Assembly (NCBI RefSeq): GCF_900324475.1
Contig: NZ_LT992502.1
Location: forward strand, 62,001 to 126,000
Reading direction: 5' to 3'
Source of the DNA: Enterobacter bugandensis
GTDB taxonomy: Bacteria > Pseudomonadota > Gammaproteobacteria > Enterobacterales > Enterobacteriaceae
DNA length: 64,000 nt
This document shows positions 51,191-60,998 of this stretch, piece by piece. Each line of letters starts with the position of its first letter. Within the stretch, counting starts at the first letter, position 1. Both the position numbers and the translations under genes were made by a program. The notes under the pieces were generated by a model, which saw only the letters and a list, made by a program, of their open reading frames with translations, did no database searches and was not told the origin of the DNA.

Positions 51191-52257
51191 GACAAATATC
51201 TCCTTGCAGCGGAGACGACAGCATCAACAGGAATGGCGTCGAGATAGCGTTCTTTCGTTTTGGTATCAATAGCGTCGGGATCGGGAAGGGGACCGTAGTC
51301 GCCAGCCCAGATGACTTCACCGTTGACTTGCCATGGAGACCAAAACGTCAGTTTGGAAGGGCCAAACAGCGCCACGCAGGGCGTCTGCAGCGCGGCGGCC
51401 ATATGCATCGGAACGGAGTCAACGCCAATAAAAAGACACGCGTGGTCGATGAGTGAGGCCAGCTGGCGCAACGTTAGCTGTCCCGCCAGCGAGACGACCC
51501 CCGTTTTCGGTGAGGCGGCGAGTATGCGATCTATCATCGCCAGCTCTTTTTTATCCGGCCCGGCCGTGAGTACAACGGTATGCCCATCCTGCTGCAGCGC
51601 GGTGATGGTTTGCGCCATTTTGCTTTCATCCCAGCATTTGAAGAACCAGCGTGATGTCGGCTGAATGACGATGTAGTTATCGCCCACTCCTTTTTGCACC
51701 AGCTGCTGGCGGGCGTGGTGCCAGTCTTCTGCGCTGTAGGCCATGGTAACAGCTGGCTCAGGTGCGACCTGTAATGGTGACAGAATGGAGAGATTTTGTT
51801 CGACAGTGTGCAGGGATTTGTGATTTGCAACAGAGACTAAATCGCTATGACAGAAACGCCAGAATGGATTGTTGCGTTTGTTAAAGGCGAATCCGAGGCG
51901 AACCGGCGCACCAGTGAAACGGGTGACGATAGCGCTACGCCACTGATCGGCAAGATTTATCACCAGATGATAATGTTGCTTTCGTAACGCGCAGAGTAAC
52001 TGCCACTCCTTTTGAAGGTGCTTTAGCGTGCCCAGTTGCTTCCATTTACGATCGATTCCATAAATAGTGCCAATCGTCGGATGCGCGGCGAGCATATCGC
52101 GCGTTTCTTCATACAACAGCACGTCAATTTGCGCTTGTGGCCATTTTTGACGTAATGAATCAATGACGGGGGTGGTCAATAACATATCGCCATGATGGCG
52201 GAGTTTGATCAGTAGAATGCGCAAATCAGGCGTGTCAGGTAAGTTATTCATCATCAT
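51187..52257 (-). CDS. waaQ: Heptosyltransferase III WaaQ
   Basis: 356-residue GT9 enzyme: LRILLIKLRHHGDMLLTTPV, VIQPTSRWFFKCWDESK, FIGVDSVPMHMAAALQTPCVALFGPS. Adds the third heptose to heptose II. Heads the waaQ-wabG-wabH-GT2-waaA-waaE-coaD line; ATG among several in a row, so the first residues are uncertain. Confidence 0.92.
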   Translation of the reverse strand: MMMNNLPDTPDLRILLIKLRHHGDMLLTTPVIDSLRQKWPQAQIDVLLYEETRDMLAAHPTIGTIYGIDRKWKQLGTLKHLQKEWQLLCALRKQHYHLVINLADQWRSAIVTRFTGAPVRLGFAFNKRNNPFWRFCHSDLVSVANHKSLHTVEQNLSILSPLQVAPEPAVTMAYSAEDWHHARQQLVQKGVGDNYIVIQPTSRWFFKCWDESKMAQTITALQQDGHTVVLTAGPDKKELAMIDRILAASPKTGVVSLAGQLTLRQLASLIDHACLFIGVDSVPMHMAAALQTPCVALFGPSKLTFWSPWQVNGEVIWAGDYGPLPDPDAIDTKTKERYLDAIPVDAVVSAARRYLS

Positions 52258-52407
52258 CTTATCGGCGTTGTACTGTTGGCAATTCTAATAGACCTGGTAG
52301 CGACTTGCACTCTTTCTCCATAATCTCAGGAATTTCCCAGGAAGGGTTTACTCAGGCTTTGGAGAGTGCGTAACATAGCGCTAACTTCCCTGTCATGCGG
52401 ACTCATT

Positions 52408-53364
52408 ATGAAAAAACCAGCGTTTATCATCACGATCGATACTGAGGGCGATAATCTCTGGCAGAATCACCGCGTCATTAAAACGGAAAATGCGCGCTAT
52501 CTGGCCCGGTTCCAGGCCCTTTGTGAGCGTTTTGGTTTTAAGCCCGTATGGCTGACAAACTATGAGATGGCAATCGAGCCCGTTTTCATTGAATTCGCAA
52601 GGGACGCGATCGCTCGCGGTCAGGGGGAGGTGGGAATGCACCTTCACGCATGGAATAGCCCACCTGAGCACGATCTCACGGGAGATGACTGGCGCTGGCA
52701 ACCGTATCTGATTGAATTTTCAGACGAGGTGATGCGTGAGAAAGTGCTGTTCATGACCCGTCTGCTGGAAGAGACATTCCAGACCAAAATGCTGAGCCAC
52801 CGCGCCGGGCGTTGGGCATTTGATAGCCGCTATGCAAAATTGCTCGTTGAACTGGGTTACCAGGTTGATTGCTCCGTGACGCCACGCGTGAACTGGCGCA
52901 ATGCGAAAGGTGCTCCGCAGGGCAATGGTGGAACGGATTATCAGCATTTCCCCGACCACGCCTATTTTATGGATTTAGATACTATTTCCCGGGCGGGAAA
53001 TAGCCCCTTACTCGAAGTGCCGATGAGCATTCAGTATAAACATCCGGCCTGGTTGAACACGATCAAACAGGGATACGATCGGCTTCGCGGTAAATATCGC
53101 TCGCCTTCCGTGAACTGGCTACGACCGACCGGTGGCAATGCGTCGCAGATGATTCAGGTCGCGCAGCAGTGCCTGTCGCAGGGACAGGATTATGTGGAGT
53201 TTATGCTTCACTCGTCTGAATTTATGCCAGGCGGAAGTCCGACCTTTAAAGATGAGGCGGCGATTGAAGGGTTATATCGGGATTTAGAAGCGCTTTTTAG
53301 CTGGCTATCCGATAAGACGGTGGGGATGACGCTGGCGGAGTTTTATCAATACAAGAAAAAATAA
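52408..53364 (+). CDS. wabN: WabN-like LPS core deacetylase
   Basis: 318 residues, NodB-type polysaccharide deacetylase fold. The metal site is suggested by TIDTEGDN, GEVGMHLHAWNSPPEHD and SHRAGRWAFDSRY; a late His is in VEFMLHSSEF. In Klebsiella WabN removes acetate from the core GlcNAc added by WabH, giving glucosamine. It is the only plus-strand gene of the core cluster, placed between waaQ and waaL. Start at 52408 by alignment; an earlier ATG at 52366 is in frame. Confidence 0.75.
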   Translation: MKKPAFIITIDTEGDNLWQNHRVIKTENARYLARFQALCERFGFKPVWLTNYEMAIEPVFIEFARDAIARGQGEVGMHLHAWNSPPEHDLTGDDWRWQPYLIEFSDEVMREKVLFMTRLLEETFQTKMLSHRAGRWAFDSRYAKLLVELGYQVDCSVTPRVNWRNAKGAPQGNGGTDYQHFPDHAYFMDLDTISRAGNSPLLEVPMSIQYKHPAWLNTIKQGYDRLRGKYRSPSVNWLRPTGGNASQMIQVAQQCLSQGQDYVEFMLHSSEFMPGGSPTFKDEAAIEGLYRDLEALFSWLSDKTVGMTLAEFYQYKKK

Positions 53365-53383
53365 TGCCCGGCTGGCGGGCATT
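53363..53383. terminator. Hairpin between wabN and waaL
   Basis: AATGCCCG and CGGGCATT arms overlapping the wabN stop, then ATCTCTT. Likely serves both convergent genes. Confidence 0.5.
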
Positions 53384-53388
53384 ATCTC

Positions 53389-54603
53389 TTATTGATGTTG
53401 TCTGGTTTGCGATAAAGGAGTACTCAATGCAAACAGAGTAACAAAGAATATTAGGGCTTCTGAGCTCAATAAAATGACGTCTGTCAGGCCATAGAGTAAT
53501 AAAAGAAGCATCGTTGTCAGCAGCAGGCCATTTCGGTTTTTAAGCGCGTAAGCGATCATCGAAACGAAGAAAAAGAGTAATATCGCCAGACCCGGAAGCC
53601 CTTGCAGAGAGTATTTTTCGATAAATTCATTGTGTAGGTGTATTTTTAAATAGCCAAGTGCAGTGATTAGATTAGGATGTCCATCATTAATATAATGTTG
53701 CGTCCAGAAATACCTTTCTTCTAATGATTGCCCTAGTGGATGTGCAAGCCCGTTTTGAATACCTACATTCCACATGGTAAAACGAGAGCCAAGTGAGGTG
53801 CCGTCTACTCCGCTTTCATATTTCTCAAGCTCAGCCTGTACTTGCATAATCTTGGGTGAAATTAATGGTTTGTAACTAACGACAACTACACCTGCCACAA
53901 TACATAAAAAAATCAGCGTTGATTTCAGATGAATTCTTCTGAAGTGGTAGAGCGTGAGTACAATCGCAAGGAGCAAATATAATCCCATTGCAGCACGCGT
54001 CCCCGTTAAAAGAATAACGAAGTAAGATATTAAGATGGTAAGACCCGCGACTATATACAGTTTTCTGTTTTTTTGAAGATAAAGGCTGTATACCAGCGCC
54101 AGTGACAGTACGGAGTAAACATAGGCAGACACGGTGGCGCGATTGATGGCCATCTCTATACGTGCCATACCCTGCGTCGCCTGCCATAAGCCATATCCCG
54201 TGGCGAGGACAAACCCTGTACTTGCCGCGTACAGGAAGTACTTCTGGAAAGCGCTTTTATCGACGTAAGTTTTAAACCGGTCAAGATAGAAAACGAGAAT
54301 GCTCGCTAATATCAGTTTCTTACTGGCACCCAGATAATCGCTGTAAGCGTTTAAACCTTCGCTATGATATTCGTACACCATATACCAGACAAGATTGAGT
54401 AGCCCAATCAGCAATATGGGGAGCGCGATTGAAAAGGGGCGCAGGGTGATTTTTTTATATTCGCAAGCTAAGCCGATAATGCTGGCATAAACCGCAATAT
54501 AGAAAAATTCGCGTTGTTTACCTGAGCTCAGCAGCGCCAGTGCAAACGAAATGAGGCTCAAAATCAGCGTCAGCTGATAGAGCCGCAGTTTTACTTTTTC
54601 CAT
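53389..54603 (-). CDS. waaL: O-antigen ligase WaaL
   Basis: 404 residues, about 12 membrane helices and a periplasmic loop. Wzy_C/WaaL features: LLTGTRAAMG with the conserved Arg, and HLHNEFIEKYSLQGLPGL with the conserved His near the C-terminal side. Joins O-antigen to the core-lipid A in the periplasm. AT-richer than the inner-core genes, as usual. Start overlaps the preceding GT gene by 13 bases. Confidence 0.9.
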   Translation of the reverse strand: MEKVKLRLYQLTLILSLISFALALLSSGKQREFFYIAVYASIIGLACEYKKITLRPFSIALPILLIGLLNLVWYMVYEYHSEGLNAYSDYLGASKKLILASILVFYLDRFKTYVDKSAFQKYFLYAASTGFVLATGYGLWQATQGMARIEMAINRATVSAYVYSVLSLALVYSLYLQKNRKLYIVAGLTILISYFVILLTGTRAAMGLYLLLAIVLTLYHFRRIHLKSTLIFLCIVAGVVVVSYKPLISPKIMQVQAELEKYESGVDGTSLGSRFTMWNVGIQNGLAHPLGQSLEERYFWTQHYINDGHPNLITALGYLKIHLHNEFIEKYSLQGLPGLAILLFFFVSMIAYALKNRNGLLLTTMLLLLLYGLTDVILLSSEALIFFVTLFALSTPLSQTRQHQ

Positions 54604-55499
54604 AATGCCTCAATGACCCTTTTTTTGTAGCTGAAACGTACATCTCTGGAGAAGAAAAAAGAGAAAGAATAAAGTGCATTTACCCGCGCCTTAACCAGTT
54701 TGAGCTGCAGGTCGGTCAGATATTGTCGGTGATTACTGTAAATATCAAACCAGTGGCAATTAATAAGATGCTTAAATGATTGCGGGAATGTATTTTCCAT
54801 CTGTAGCGTACATTCAATCAGCGTAGCGATTTTGCTGGCGTCAAGACGGCTCGACAAACTGTCGCTGCGTTTGACGTAAAAATAGTGTCCCTGACGCTGA
54901 AAGAAGATTTTACGCGATTGCATCAGCATGCCGGGAAATACCGCGAAATCTTCATAGCAGACCATAGAAGGGATAGGGTTGGTTGCGTATAGCCTGCGGT
55001 GGATGAATTGCCCGATCAGATGCGCCTGAAAATCTTTGTGCTGCAGGAAACGCTTTATTGCATCATTTTGCGATAATGAGAGGGGCGTGAATCCCTGCCA
55101 GGCGGAGGTGATTTTCCGCATATCGCGTATTTCCAGCAGGCGCGTCAGCAACATATCAGGACGCTCTGCTTTCAGAAAGGCGACGGCATCCCGGATGCTA
55201 CCCGGCTTTAACAGATCGTCGCTATCAAGCATCGTGATGTAATCGCCTGACGCCAGCGAGACTGCGCTGTTTCGAACATGCCCTACGTTACGGTACTTAA
55301 CGTATTGGCATTGCCCATGCGGAAGCTTTGGCAACCACGCCTCAATAATATCCTGTGTGGAATCGTTGGAACTATCATTAATGATAATAACTTCTACATC
55401 ATCGCCTGCATTATCAATCGCGTTTTGCAGACTTTCCAGTGTGGCGTGAAGCGTGTTTTCGGCATTATGTGCGGCAATAATGATGCTGAGAAAAGCCAT
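54591..55499 (-). CDS. Family-2 glycosyltransferase of the outer core
   Basis: 302 residues. SIIIAAHNAENTLHATLESL, IINDSSNDSTQDII, MLDSDDLLKPG form the GT-A donor site; the C-terminal half is rich in aromatic and basic residues. Between waaL and a GT9 gene on the same strand, so it acts late in core assembly. Specificity unknown; AT-rich composition suggests exchange among strains. Confidence 0.8.
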   Translation of the reverse strand: MAFLSIIIAAHNAENTLHATLESLQNAIDNAGDDVEVIIINDSSNDSTQDIIEAWLPKLPHGQCQYVKYRNVGHVRNSAVSLASGDYITMLDSDDLLKPGSIRDAVAFLKAERPDMLLTRLLEIRDMRKITSAWQGFTPLSLSQNDAIKRFLQHKDFQAHLIGQFIHRRLYATNPIPSMVCYEDFAVFPGMLMQSRKIFFQRQGHYFYVKRSDSLSSRLDASKIATLIECTLQMENTFPQSFKHLINCHWFDIYSNHRQYLTDLQLKLVKARVNALYSFSFFFSRDVRFSYKKRVIEALWKK

Positions 55500-55504
55500 A
55501 TTAA

Positions 55505-56605
55505 TTAGTTTCCCTGAGCATCAAAGGCAGATTTTGCTGTTGGTAGCCCGCAAATGAAATGTTTGAGTTCGTCCAGCGATTCATCTGTTACCGCGAAGAG
55601 TTCTTCCCGGCCTTGCGAGAAATAATAACGAGTTTCAAAAACATACGAGCAAATATTGTCATCGTTGCCAATCAGCAACACGTTGCCAAGCGGGCGCTGC
55701 TCGTAGTGACAGCACGGACCGAACAGTAAGACGACCGGCACGCCAACCGCATCGGCGATGTAGACATTCCCCGAGTCGGAGGCGATATAACAATCCATTT
55801 TAGAAATTGCCCACGGCAGCTCTTCAAGCGAGATCTTGCCAATCAGATTAATAAAGTTGGGCAGTTCACCGTAAGCGCGGGTGATGTCATCCATCCAGGA
55901 CTGTTCATTCGGGGCGCCAAACACGTAAAACTCGCAGGGCAGGTCGGCGAGACGATCGGCAATTTGCTTCCAGATGACAGGCGGAACGGTTTTGGCTTTA
56001 TTCCCGGCGGCAATACTGATGCCAATGCGGACCGCGCCGGGTTTGTCAAGGATTGCCGGATAAGTCGCGGGTTTAAACAGTGGCTTTGTGGCGTGCTTTG
56101 GAGAGTCTTGCCAGGTCAGAGCGCGGTCGGCCAGCTTAAGATAGTTAGTGACTGTTAACGTTTTTCTACCGTGGTCAACCGTACCATCGGCCGTTGAATA
56201 GAAAATCCCGTGATACCACCTGCGCGTGTAAGTGCTTAAGAATTGCTTGTTTTTGGCGTTACAAACGGAGGCGAAAAAGAGGTTAACGCTGTTAGGCTGC
56301 AGAAGGTAGACGTTGTCATAGCGGTTCATGATCCTGCAGGCGAAGCAGAGCTTACGCCATAGATTGCGCTTATGCTGTTCGATGAAGTAGATCTGCTCGA
56401 TATTCTCGTCATGCTTCGCCAGCGCACCCACGCTGCGGCTGATGAGCACGTCGCTTTTTTGCAGCCAGGCCAGAAGAGGCGTTGCATTAACAAAATCACC
56501 GATTTTGGCTGTCTGAATGACCAGGTTTTTCCCTGTCTCTTTGCGAAACAGCTTCCGGATAAGCTTCACCGGAAAGAGTAAAATCAGCAGAAATACGTAA
56601 CTCAT
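55505..56605 (-). CDS. GT9 heptosyltransferase-like protein of the core
   Basis: 366 residues. Hydrophobic N-terminus (YVFLLILLFPVKLI), then the GT9 pattern LVIQTAKIGDFVNATPLLAWL, RIGISIAAGNKAKTVPP, and YIASDSGNVYIADAVGVPVVLLFGPC. Fourth GT9 gene in the window beside waaC, waaF and waaQ, so it may add a further heptose or related sugar in the outer core. I know no firm symbol. Confidence 0.78.
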   Translation of the reverse strand: MSYVFLLILLFPVKLIRKLFRKETGKNLVIQTAKIGDFVNATPLLAWLQKSDVLISRSVGALAKHDENIEQIYFIEQHKRNLWRKLCFACRIMNRYDNVYLLQPNSVNLFFASVCNAKNKQFLSTYTRRWYHGIFYSTADGTVDHGRKTLTVTNYLKLADRALTWQDSPKHATKPLFKPATYPAILDKPGAVRIGISIAAGNKAKTVPPVIWKQIADRLADLPCEFYVFGAPNEQSWMDDITRAYGELPNFINLIGKISLEELPWAISKMDCYIASDSGNVYIADAVGVPVVLLFGPCCHYEQRPLGNVLLIGNDDNICSYVFETRYYFSQGREELFAVTDESLDELKHFICGLPTAKSAFDAQGN

Positions 56606-56608
56606 GGG

Positions 56609-57592
56609 TTAAATATCCCTGTTGGAAAGCCAACGGCTGCCCTGTAAAAATGAAAAAATCGCATCTGCGCTGATATCCTTCGTTTGCTGAGTCGGGCTGA
56701 CCATCTGATGCTGGTTTTTGCCATAGCCCCCGATCAGGCCGGGATCGGTCGGGCCAAAAAGGGTGATATTTGGGCGATCCAGCGCCGCGGTTAAATGGCT
56801 TAAACCCGTATCCACGGAAACAACAGCGTTAGCGCTTGCCAGCTCTGCGGCAACCTGCGCCAGCGTGAGTTTGGGTAACACTTCGACGTGGGAAAAGCCT
56901 GCTGCCAGACGCGCCGCACGCTGCCGCTCATGCTCAGCGCCCCACGGGAGTTTAATATGGATACCGGAGGGTTGCATTAGTTCAATCAGCCTTCGCCATT
57001 GTGTTTCCGGCCAGTGCTTATCGTCGCGCGTTGTGGCATGCAGAAAGACAAGATAAGGCTGAGCACAGGGATCTGTATTGCGCAAAAAGTGCTGCGCAAT
57101 GGCGTAGTCGCCCTGCGCTTCCGGTTTCGCATAGCCGAGGCTTTTCGCAAATAGCTCGCGGGTGCGTTCTACGGCGTGCTGCTGCTTTGCGATGTGGTGG
57201 CGGCGGTTATAGAACAGACTCGCCAGCGGTTCGCGGGCGGTGTGCCAGTCCATGCCGTGCTTTACGCCGTGCGCCAGACGCGTGACCAGCGCCGCGCTTT
57301 TCACCAGCCCCTGCGCGTCGATAATCGCGTCGTAACGCTGCGCCTGCACCGTTTCACGGAAGGCTTTACGCTCGGCTTTAATCGGCGCGGAGAACCACGC
57401 TTTGCGCCAGCGGCGAATCGCGACCGGGATCACGCGGTCAACCGCTTCATGCCAGGTGGGGATCTGCGCGAAGCCTTCTTCTACCACCCAGTCAAAACGG
57501 ATGCCAGGGATGGCCCGCATCGCGTCCGTCAGAGACGGTAGCGTATGCAGAACATCACCCATTGAGGAGGTTTTAACGATCAATACCCGCAT
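56609..57592 (-). CDS. waaC: Heptosyltransferase I WaaC
   Basis: 327 residues, GT9. MRVLIVKTSSMGDVLHTLPS and VSVDTGLSHLTAALDRPNITLFGPTDPGLIGGYG are the acceptor- and donor-side signatures of WaaC, which adds the first heptose to Kdo. Three bases after waaF. Confidence 0.95.
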   Translation of the reverse strand: MRVLIVKTSSMGDVLHTLPSLTDAMRAIPGIRFDWVVEEGFAQIPTWHEAVDRVIPVAIRRWRKAWFSAPIKAERKAFRETVQAQRYDAIIDAQGLVKSAALVTRLAHGVKHGMDWHTAREPLASLFYNRRHHIAKQQHAVERTRELFAKSLGYAKPEAQGDYAIAQHFLRNTDPCAQPYLVFLHATTRDDKHWPETQWRRLIELMQPSGIHIKLPWGAEHERQRAARLAAGFSHVEVLPKLTLAQVAAELASANAVVSVDTGLSHLTAALDRPNITLFGPTDPGLIGGYGKNQHQMVSPTQQTKDISADAIFSFLQGSRWLSNRDI

Positions 57593-57595
57593 CCG

Positions 57596-58642
57596 TTATC
57601 CTTCTTCGCTCAACAGCAGTTCGTTGAGCTCTTCGAGAACGCGCTGCGGCGTTATGTCGATCAGGCTCTGATGGTAACCTTCAGCGGCATCGCCTTTGCG
57701 TACCTTGTGGTAGCCGGTGATCAAACGGATTACGCGCGCTTTGTGCGACAGCGGCGGCGTGAAGTCCGGGCTGCTTGGGCCATACAGCGCAACCAGCGGA
57801 CGATCCAGCGCGGCGGCGACGTGCATCAGGCCAGAGTCATTGCTAACTACGGCTTTACAGGCGGCAATCAGGATAACCGCCTGTTCAAGCTGCGTTTCTC
57901 CAGCCAGGTTGCGGCACCAGGCCTGTTGCTCGGTGCTCAGCGTGGCGAGAATTTCGTTGCCCGCCTCGTGATCCTTCGCCGAGCCAAACAGTACAATCTG
58001 GTAGCCCTCGTCGATCAGCTGTTTCGCCAGTTCGGCGTAGTGGTAGTGCGGCCAGCGTTTAGCCGGGCCAAATTCTGCGCCGGGGCAGAAGCCAATCATT
58101 GGGCGTTCGGACGAAAGGCCAAACGCGTTGCAGGTGTGGGATTTCTCCCCCTCGTTCACCTGAAGCTGCGGCCACAGCAGCGGCTGCGGCAGGTCTTTCG
58201 CGCTGCGCATCACCCCTTTGTCGTAGGCCAGCGCCACGTAGCGCTCCACCATCAGCGGCCAGGCCGCTTTATCCAGCACCCGCGCGTCGTTCAGCAGACC
58301 GTAGCGCATTTCGCCGCGCCAGCCGGTACGGTGCGGGATGGCTGCAAAGAAGGGCACAAGGGCGGATTTGAAGGAGTTAGGCAGCACGTATGCGCGATCG
58401 TAGCGCTTCTCGCGCAGGCTATGGCCGAGCTTGCGGCGCTCGCCGATTTCCAGCGCCCCGTGGCCGAGCGGCATCGGGATCGCCTCGTTTACTTCCGGCA
58501 TACGCGATAACAGCGGACGGCACCATGCGGGTGCCATCACGTCGATTATCGCCTGGGGATAACGCGCCTTGAGCGTGCGATAGAGACTTTGCGACATCAT
58601 CATGTCGCCCACCCATGACGGGCCGATCACCAGAATCTTCAT
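57596..58642 (-). CDS. waaF: Heptosyltransferase II WaaF
   Basis: 348 residues, GT9: MKILVIGPSWVGDMMMSQSL, FCPGAEFGPAKRWPHYHYAELA, VVSNDSGLMHVAAALDRPLVALYGPSSPDFTPP. Adds heptose II. Two bases after hldD. Confidence 0.96.
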   Translation of the reverse strand: MKILVIGPSWVGDMMMSQSLYRTLKARYPQAIIDVMAPAWCRPLLSRMPEVNEAIPMPLGHGALEIGERRKLGHSLREKRYDRAYVLPNSFKSALVPFFAAIPHRTGWRGEMRYGLLNDARVLDKAAWPLMVERYVALAYDKGVMRSAKDLPQPLLWPQLQVNEGEKSHTCNAFGLSSERPMIGFCPGAEFGPAKRWPHYHYAELAKQLIDEGYQIVLFGSAKDHEAGNEILATLSTEQQAWCRNLAGETQLEQAVILIAACKAVVSNDSGLMHVAAALDRPLVALYGPSSPDFTPPLSHKARVIRLITGYHKVRKGDAAEGYHQSLIDITPQRVLEELNELLLSEEG

Positions 58643-58644
58643 AC

Positions 58645-59577
58645 TTACGCGTCGCGGTTCAGCCAGGCCATATATTCCGTTACGCCTTCGGCAACGGTCT
58701 TGAACGGCTTGTCATAACCTGCTGCGCGCAGGTTGGTCAGGTCGGCCTGCGTGAACGCCTGGTAACGGCCCTTCAGCTTGTCAGGGAACGGAATGTACTC
58801 GATGCTGCCTTTCTTATGGTATGCCAGCGTCGCGTCTGCCACCGCCTGGAAGGATTCCGCGCGGCCCGTGCCCAGGTTGAAAATGCCGGAGACGCCGTTT
58901 TCCAGGAACCACAGGTTTACGGCTGCAACGTCACCTACGTAGACGAAGTCACGCTTGAAGCCGTCGCTGCCTTCGAACAGTTTCGGGCTTTCACCGTTAT
59001 TCAACTGGGTGTTCAGGTGGAACGCTACGCTCGCCATGCTGCCCTTGTGCCCTTCGCGCGGCCCGTAAACGTTGAAGTAGCGGAAGCCGACAATTTGCGA
59101 GTTCGCTTCCGGCAGGATCTGACGCACGTACTCGTCAAACAGGAACTTGGAGTAGCCGTAGACATTCAGCGGCTGCTCGTATTCGCGGGATTCGATAAAG
59201 TCCGAGGTGCGCCCGCCGTAGGTTGCTGCTGAGGAGGCGTACAGGAACGGAATTTCACGCTCCAGGCAGTAGTGCAGGATCTCTTTAGAGTACTGATAGT
59301 TGTTATCCATCATGTACTTGCCGTCCCACTCGGTGGTGGAAGAGCACGCACCTTCGTGGAAGATGGCTTCGATCTCGCCGAACTCTTCACCCGCCATAAT
59401 CTGGATAAGGAAGTCTTCTTTATCCATGTAGTCAGCGATGTTCAGATCCACCAGGTTAACGAACTTGGTGCCGTCTTTCAGGTTGTCCACCACCAGAATG
59501 TCGGTGATGCCCTTATCATTGAGGGCCTTAATAATGTTGCTGCCGATAAAGCCCGCGCCGCCGGTAACGATGATCAT
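58645..59577 (-). CDS. hldD: ADP-L-glycero-D-manno-heptose 6-epimerase
   Basis: 310-residue extended [22 protein letters not shown], active site Tyr-x3-Lys in [12 protein letters not shown], and [21 protein letters not shown]. Makes the ADP-heptose used by WaaC, WaaF and WaaQ. First gene of hldD-waaF-waaC; divergent from kbl with 215 bases between that hold both promoters. Confidence 0.97.
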   Translation of the reverse strand: MIIVTGGAGFIGSNIIKALNDKGITDILVVDNLKDGTKFVNLVDLNIADYMDKEDFLIQIMAGEEFGEIEAIFHEGACSSTTEWDGKYMMDNNYQYSKEILHYCLEREIPFLYASSAATYGGRTSDFIESREYEQPLNVYGYSKFLFDEYVRQILPEANSQIVGFRYFNVYGPREGHKGSMASVAFHLNTQLNNGESPKLFEGSDGFKRDFVYVGDVAAVNLWFLENGVSGIFNLGTGRAESFQAVADATLAYHKKGSIEYIPFPDKLKGRYQAFTQADLTNLRAAGYDKPFKTVAEGVTEYMAWLNRDA

Positions 59578-59792
59578 AACTGTAACCTTTGAAGTGTTGA
59601 GCCCGGGGACAATCCCGGACGCTAATATTCATATCATATCATCACAATGCCCGGTCTTCAGCCATTCACCGATATGCAGCAGGGGTACACGTGATTTATG
59701 CTGCAAAAACGAGAAGAGATACGGCGTCATCTCGTCATGAACTATAGGTTTGGGTAATATGTGCCAAAATTTGCCGAGTCTGGAGAATTGCA

Positions 59793-60989
59793 ATGCGTGG
59801 TGATTTTTACAAACAGTTAAACAGCGACCTCGACACCGCTCGTGCGGAAGGGTTGTTCAAAGAAGAGCGTATTATCACGTCTGCCCAGCAGGCGGACATC
59901 ACCGTTGCCGACGGCAGCCATGTGATCAACTTTTGCGCGAACAACTACTTAGGTCTTGCGAATCACCCTGAGCTGATTGCCGCCGCGAAAAACGGCATGG
60001 ACACCCACGGCTTTGGCATGGCCTCCGTGCGCTTCATCTGCGGCACCCAGGATAGCCACAAGCAGCTTGAGCAAAAGCTGGCAAACTTCCTCGGAATGGA
60101 AGACGCGATTCTGTACTCCTCCTGCTTCGACGCCAACGGCGGTCTGTTTGAAACCCTGCTCGGCGCAGAAGATGCGATTATCTCCGACGCCCTGAACCAC
60201 GCCTCCATCATCGACGGTGTTCGCCTGTGTAAAGCGAAGCGTTTCCGCTACGCCAACAACGACATGGTTGAGCTGGAAGCGCGGCTCAAAGAGGCACGCG
60301 AAGCGGGTGCCCGCCACGTACTGATCGCGACCGACGGCGTGTTCTCCATGGACGGCGTGATCGCCAACCTGAAGGGCGTGTGCGACCTGGCGGATAAATA
60401 CGACGCGCTGGTGATGGTCGATGACTCCCACGCGGTCGGTTTTGTCGGTGAAAACGGCCGCGGCTCCCATGAATACTGTGACGTGATGGGCCGGGTGGAC
60501 ATCATCACCGGTACGCTGGGCAAAGCGCTCGGCGGCGCGTCCGGCGGTTATACCGCTGCGCGTAAAGAGGTGGTTGAGTGGCTGCGTCAGCGCTCCCGTC
60601 CGTACCTGTTCTCCAACTCCCTGGCGCCAGCCATTGTGGCCGCCTCCATCAAAGTGCTGGAGATGGTTGAGTCCGGCGCCGAGCTGCGCGACCGCCTGTG
60701 GGCAAACGCCCGTCTGTTCCGCGAAAAAATGAGCGCCGCAGGGTTCACCCTGGCCGGCGCTGACCACGCGATCATTCCGGTGATGCTGGGCGACGCAGTT
60801 GTGGCGCAGCAGTTTGCCCGCGAGCTGCAGAAAGAAGGGATTTACGTCACCGGGTTCTTCTTCCCGGTGGTACCAAAAGGTCAGGCGCGTATCCGCACCC
60901 AGATGTCTGCGGCGCATTCGCCTGAACAAATTGAGCGTGCGGTGGTAGCCTTTACCCGCATCGGCAAACAGCTGGGCGTAATTGCCTGA
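59793..60989 (+). CDS. kbl: 2-amino-3-ketobutyrate CoA ligase
   Basis: 398 residues, alpha-oxoamine synthase family of PLP enzymes. PLP lysine in [14 protein letters not shown]; other family stretches [33 protein letters not shown]. Second step of threonine to glycine plus acetyl-CoA. Six to nine bases before tdh. Confidence 0.97.
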   Translation: MRGDFYKQLNSDLDTARAEGLFKEERIITSAQQADITVADGSHVINFCANNYLGLANHPELIAAAKNGMDTHGFGMASVRFICGTQDSHKQLEQKLANFLGMEDAILYSSCFDANGGLFETLLGAEDAIISDALNHASIIDGVRLCKAKRFRYANNDMVELEARLKEAREAGARHVLIATDGVFSMDGVIANLKGVCDLADKYDALVMVDDSHAVGFVGENGRGSHEYCDVMGRVDIITGTLGKALGGASGGYTAARKEVVEWLRQRSRPYLFSNSLAPAIVAASIKVLEMVESGAELRDRLWANARLFREKMSAAGFTLAGADHAIIPVMLGDAVVAQQFARELQKEGIYVTGFFFPVVPKGQARIRTQMSAAHSPEQIERAVVAFTRIGKQLGVIA

Positions 60990-60998
60990 GGACGTGTG

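Noticed and set aside
52285..52310. ops/JUMPstart-like GGTAGCGAC between waaQ and wabN
   Set aside because: Only the core GGTAGCG matches, and the orientation faces wabN rather than waaQ; no longer JUMPstart context is seen.
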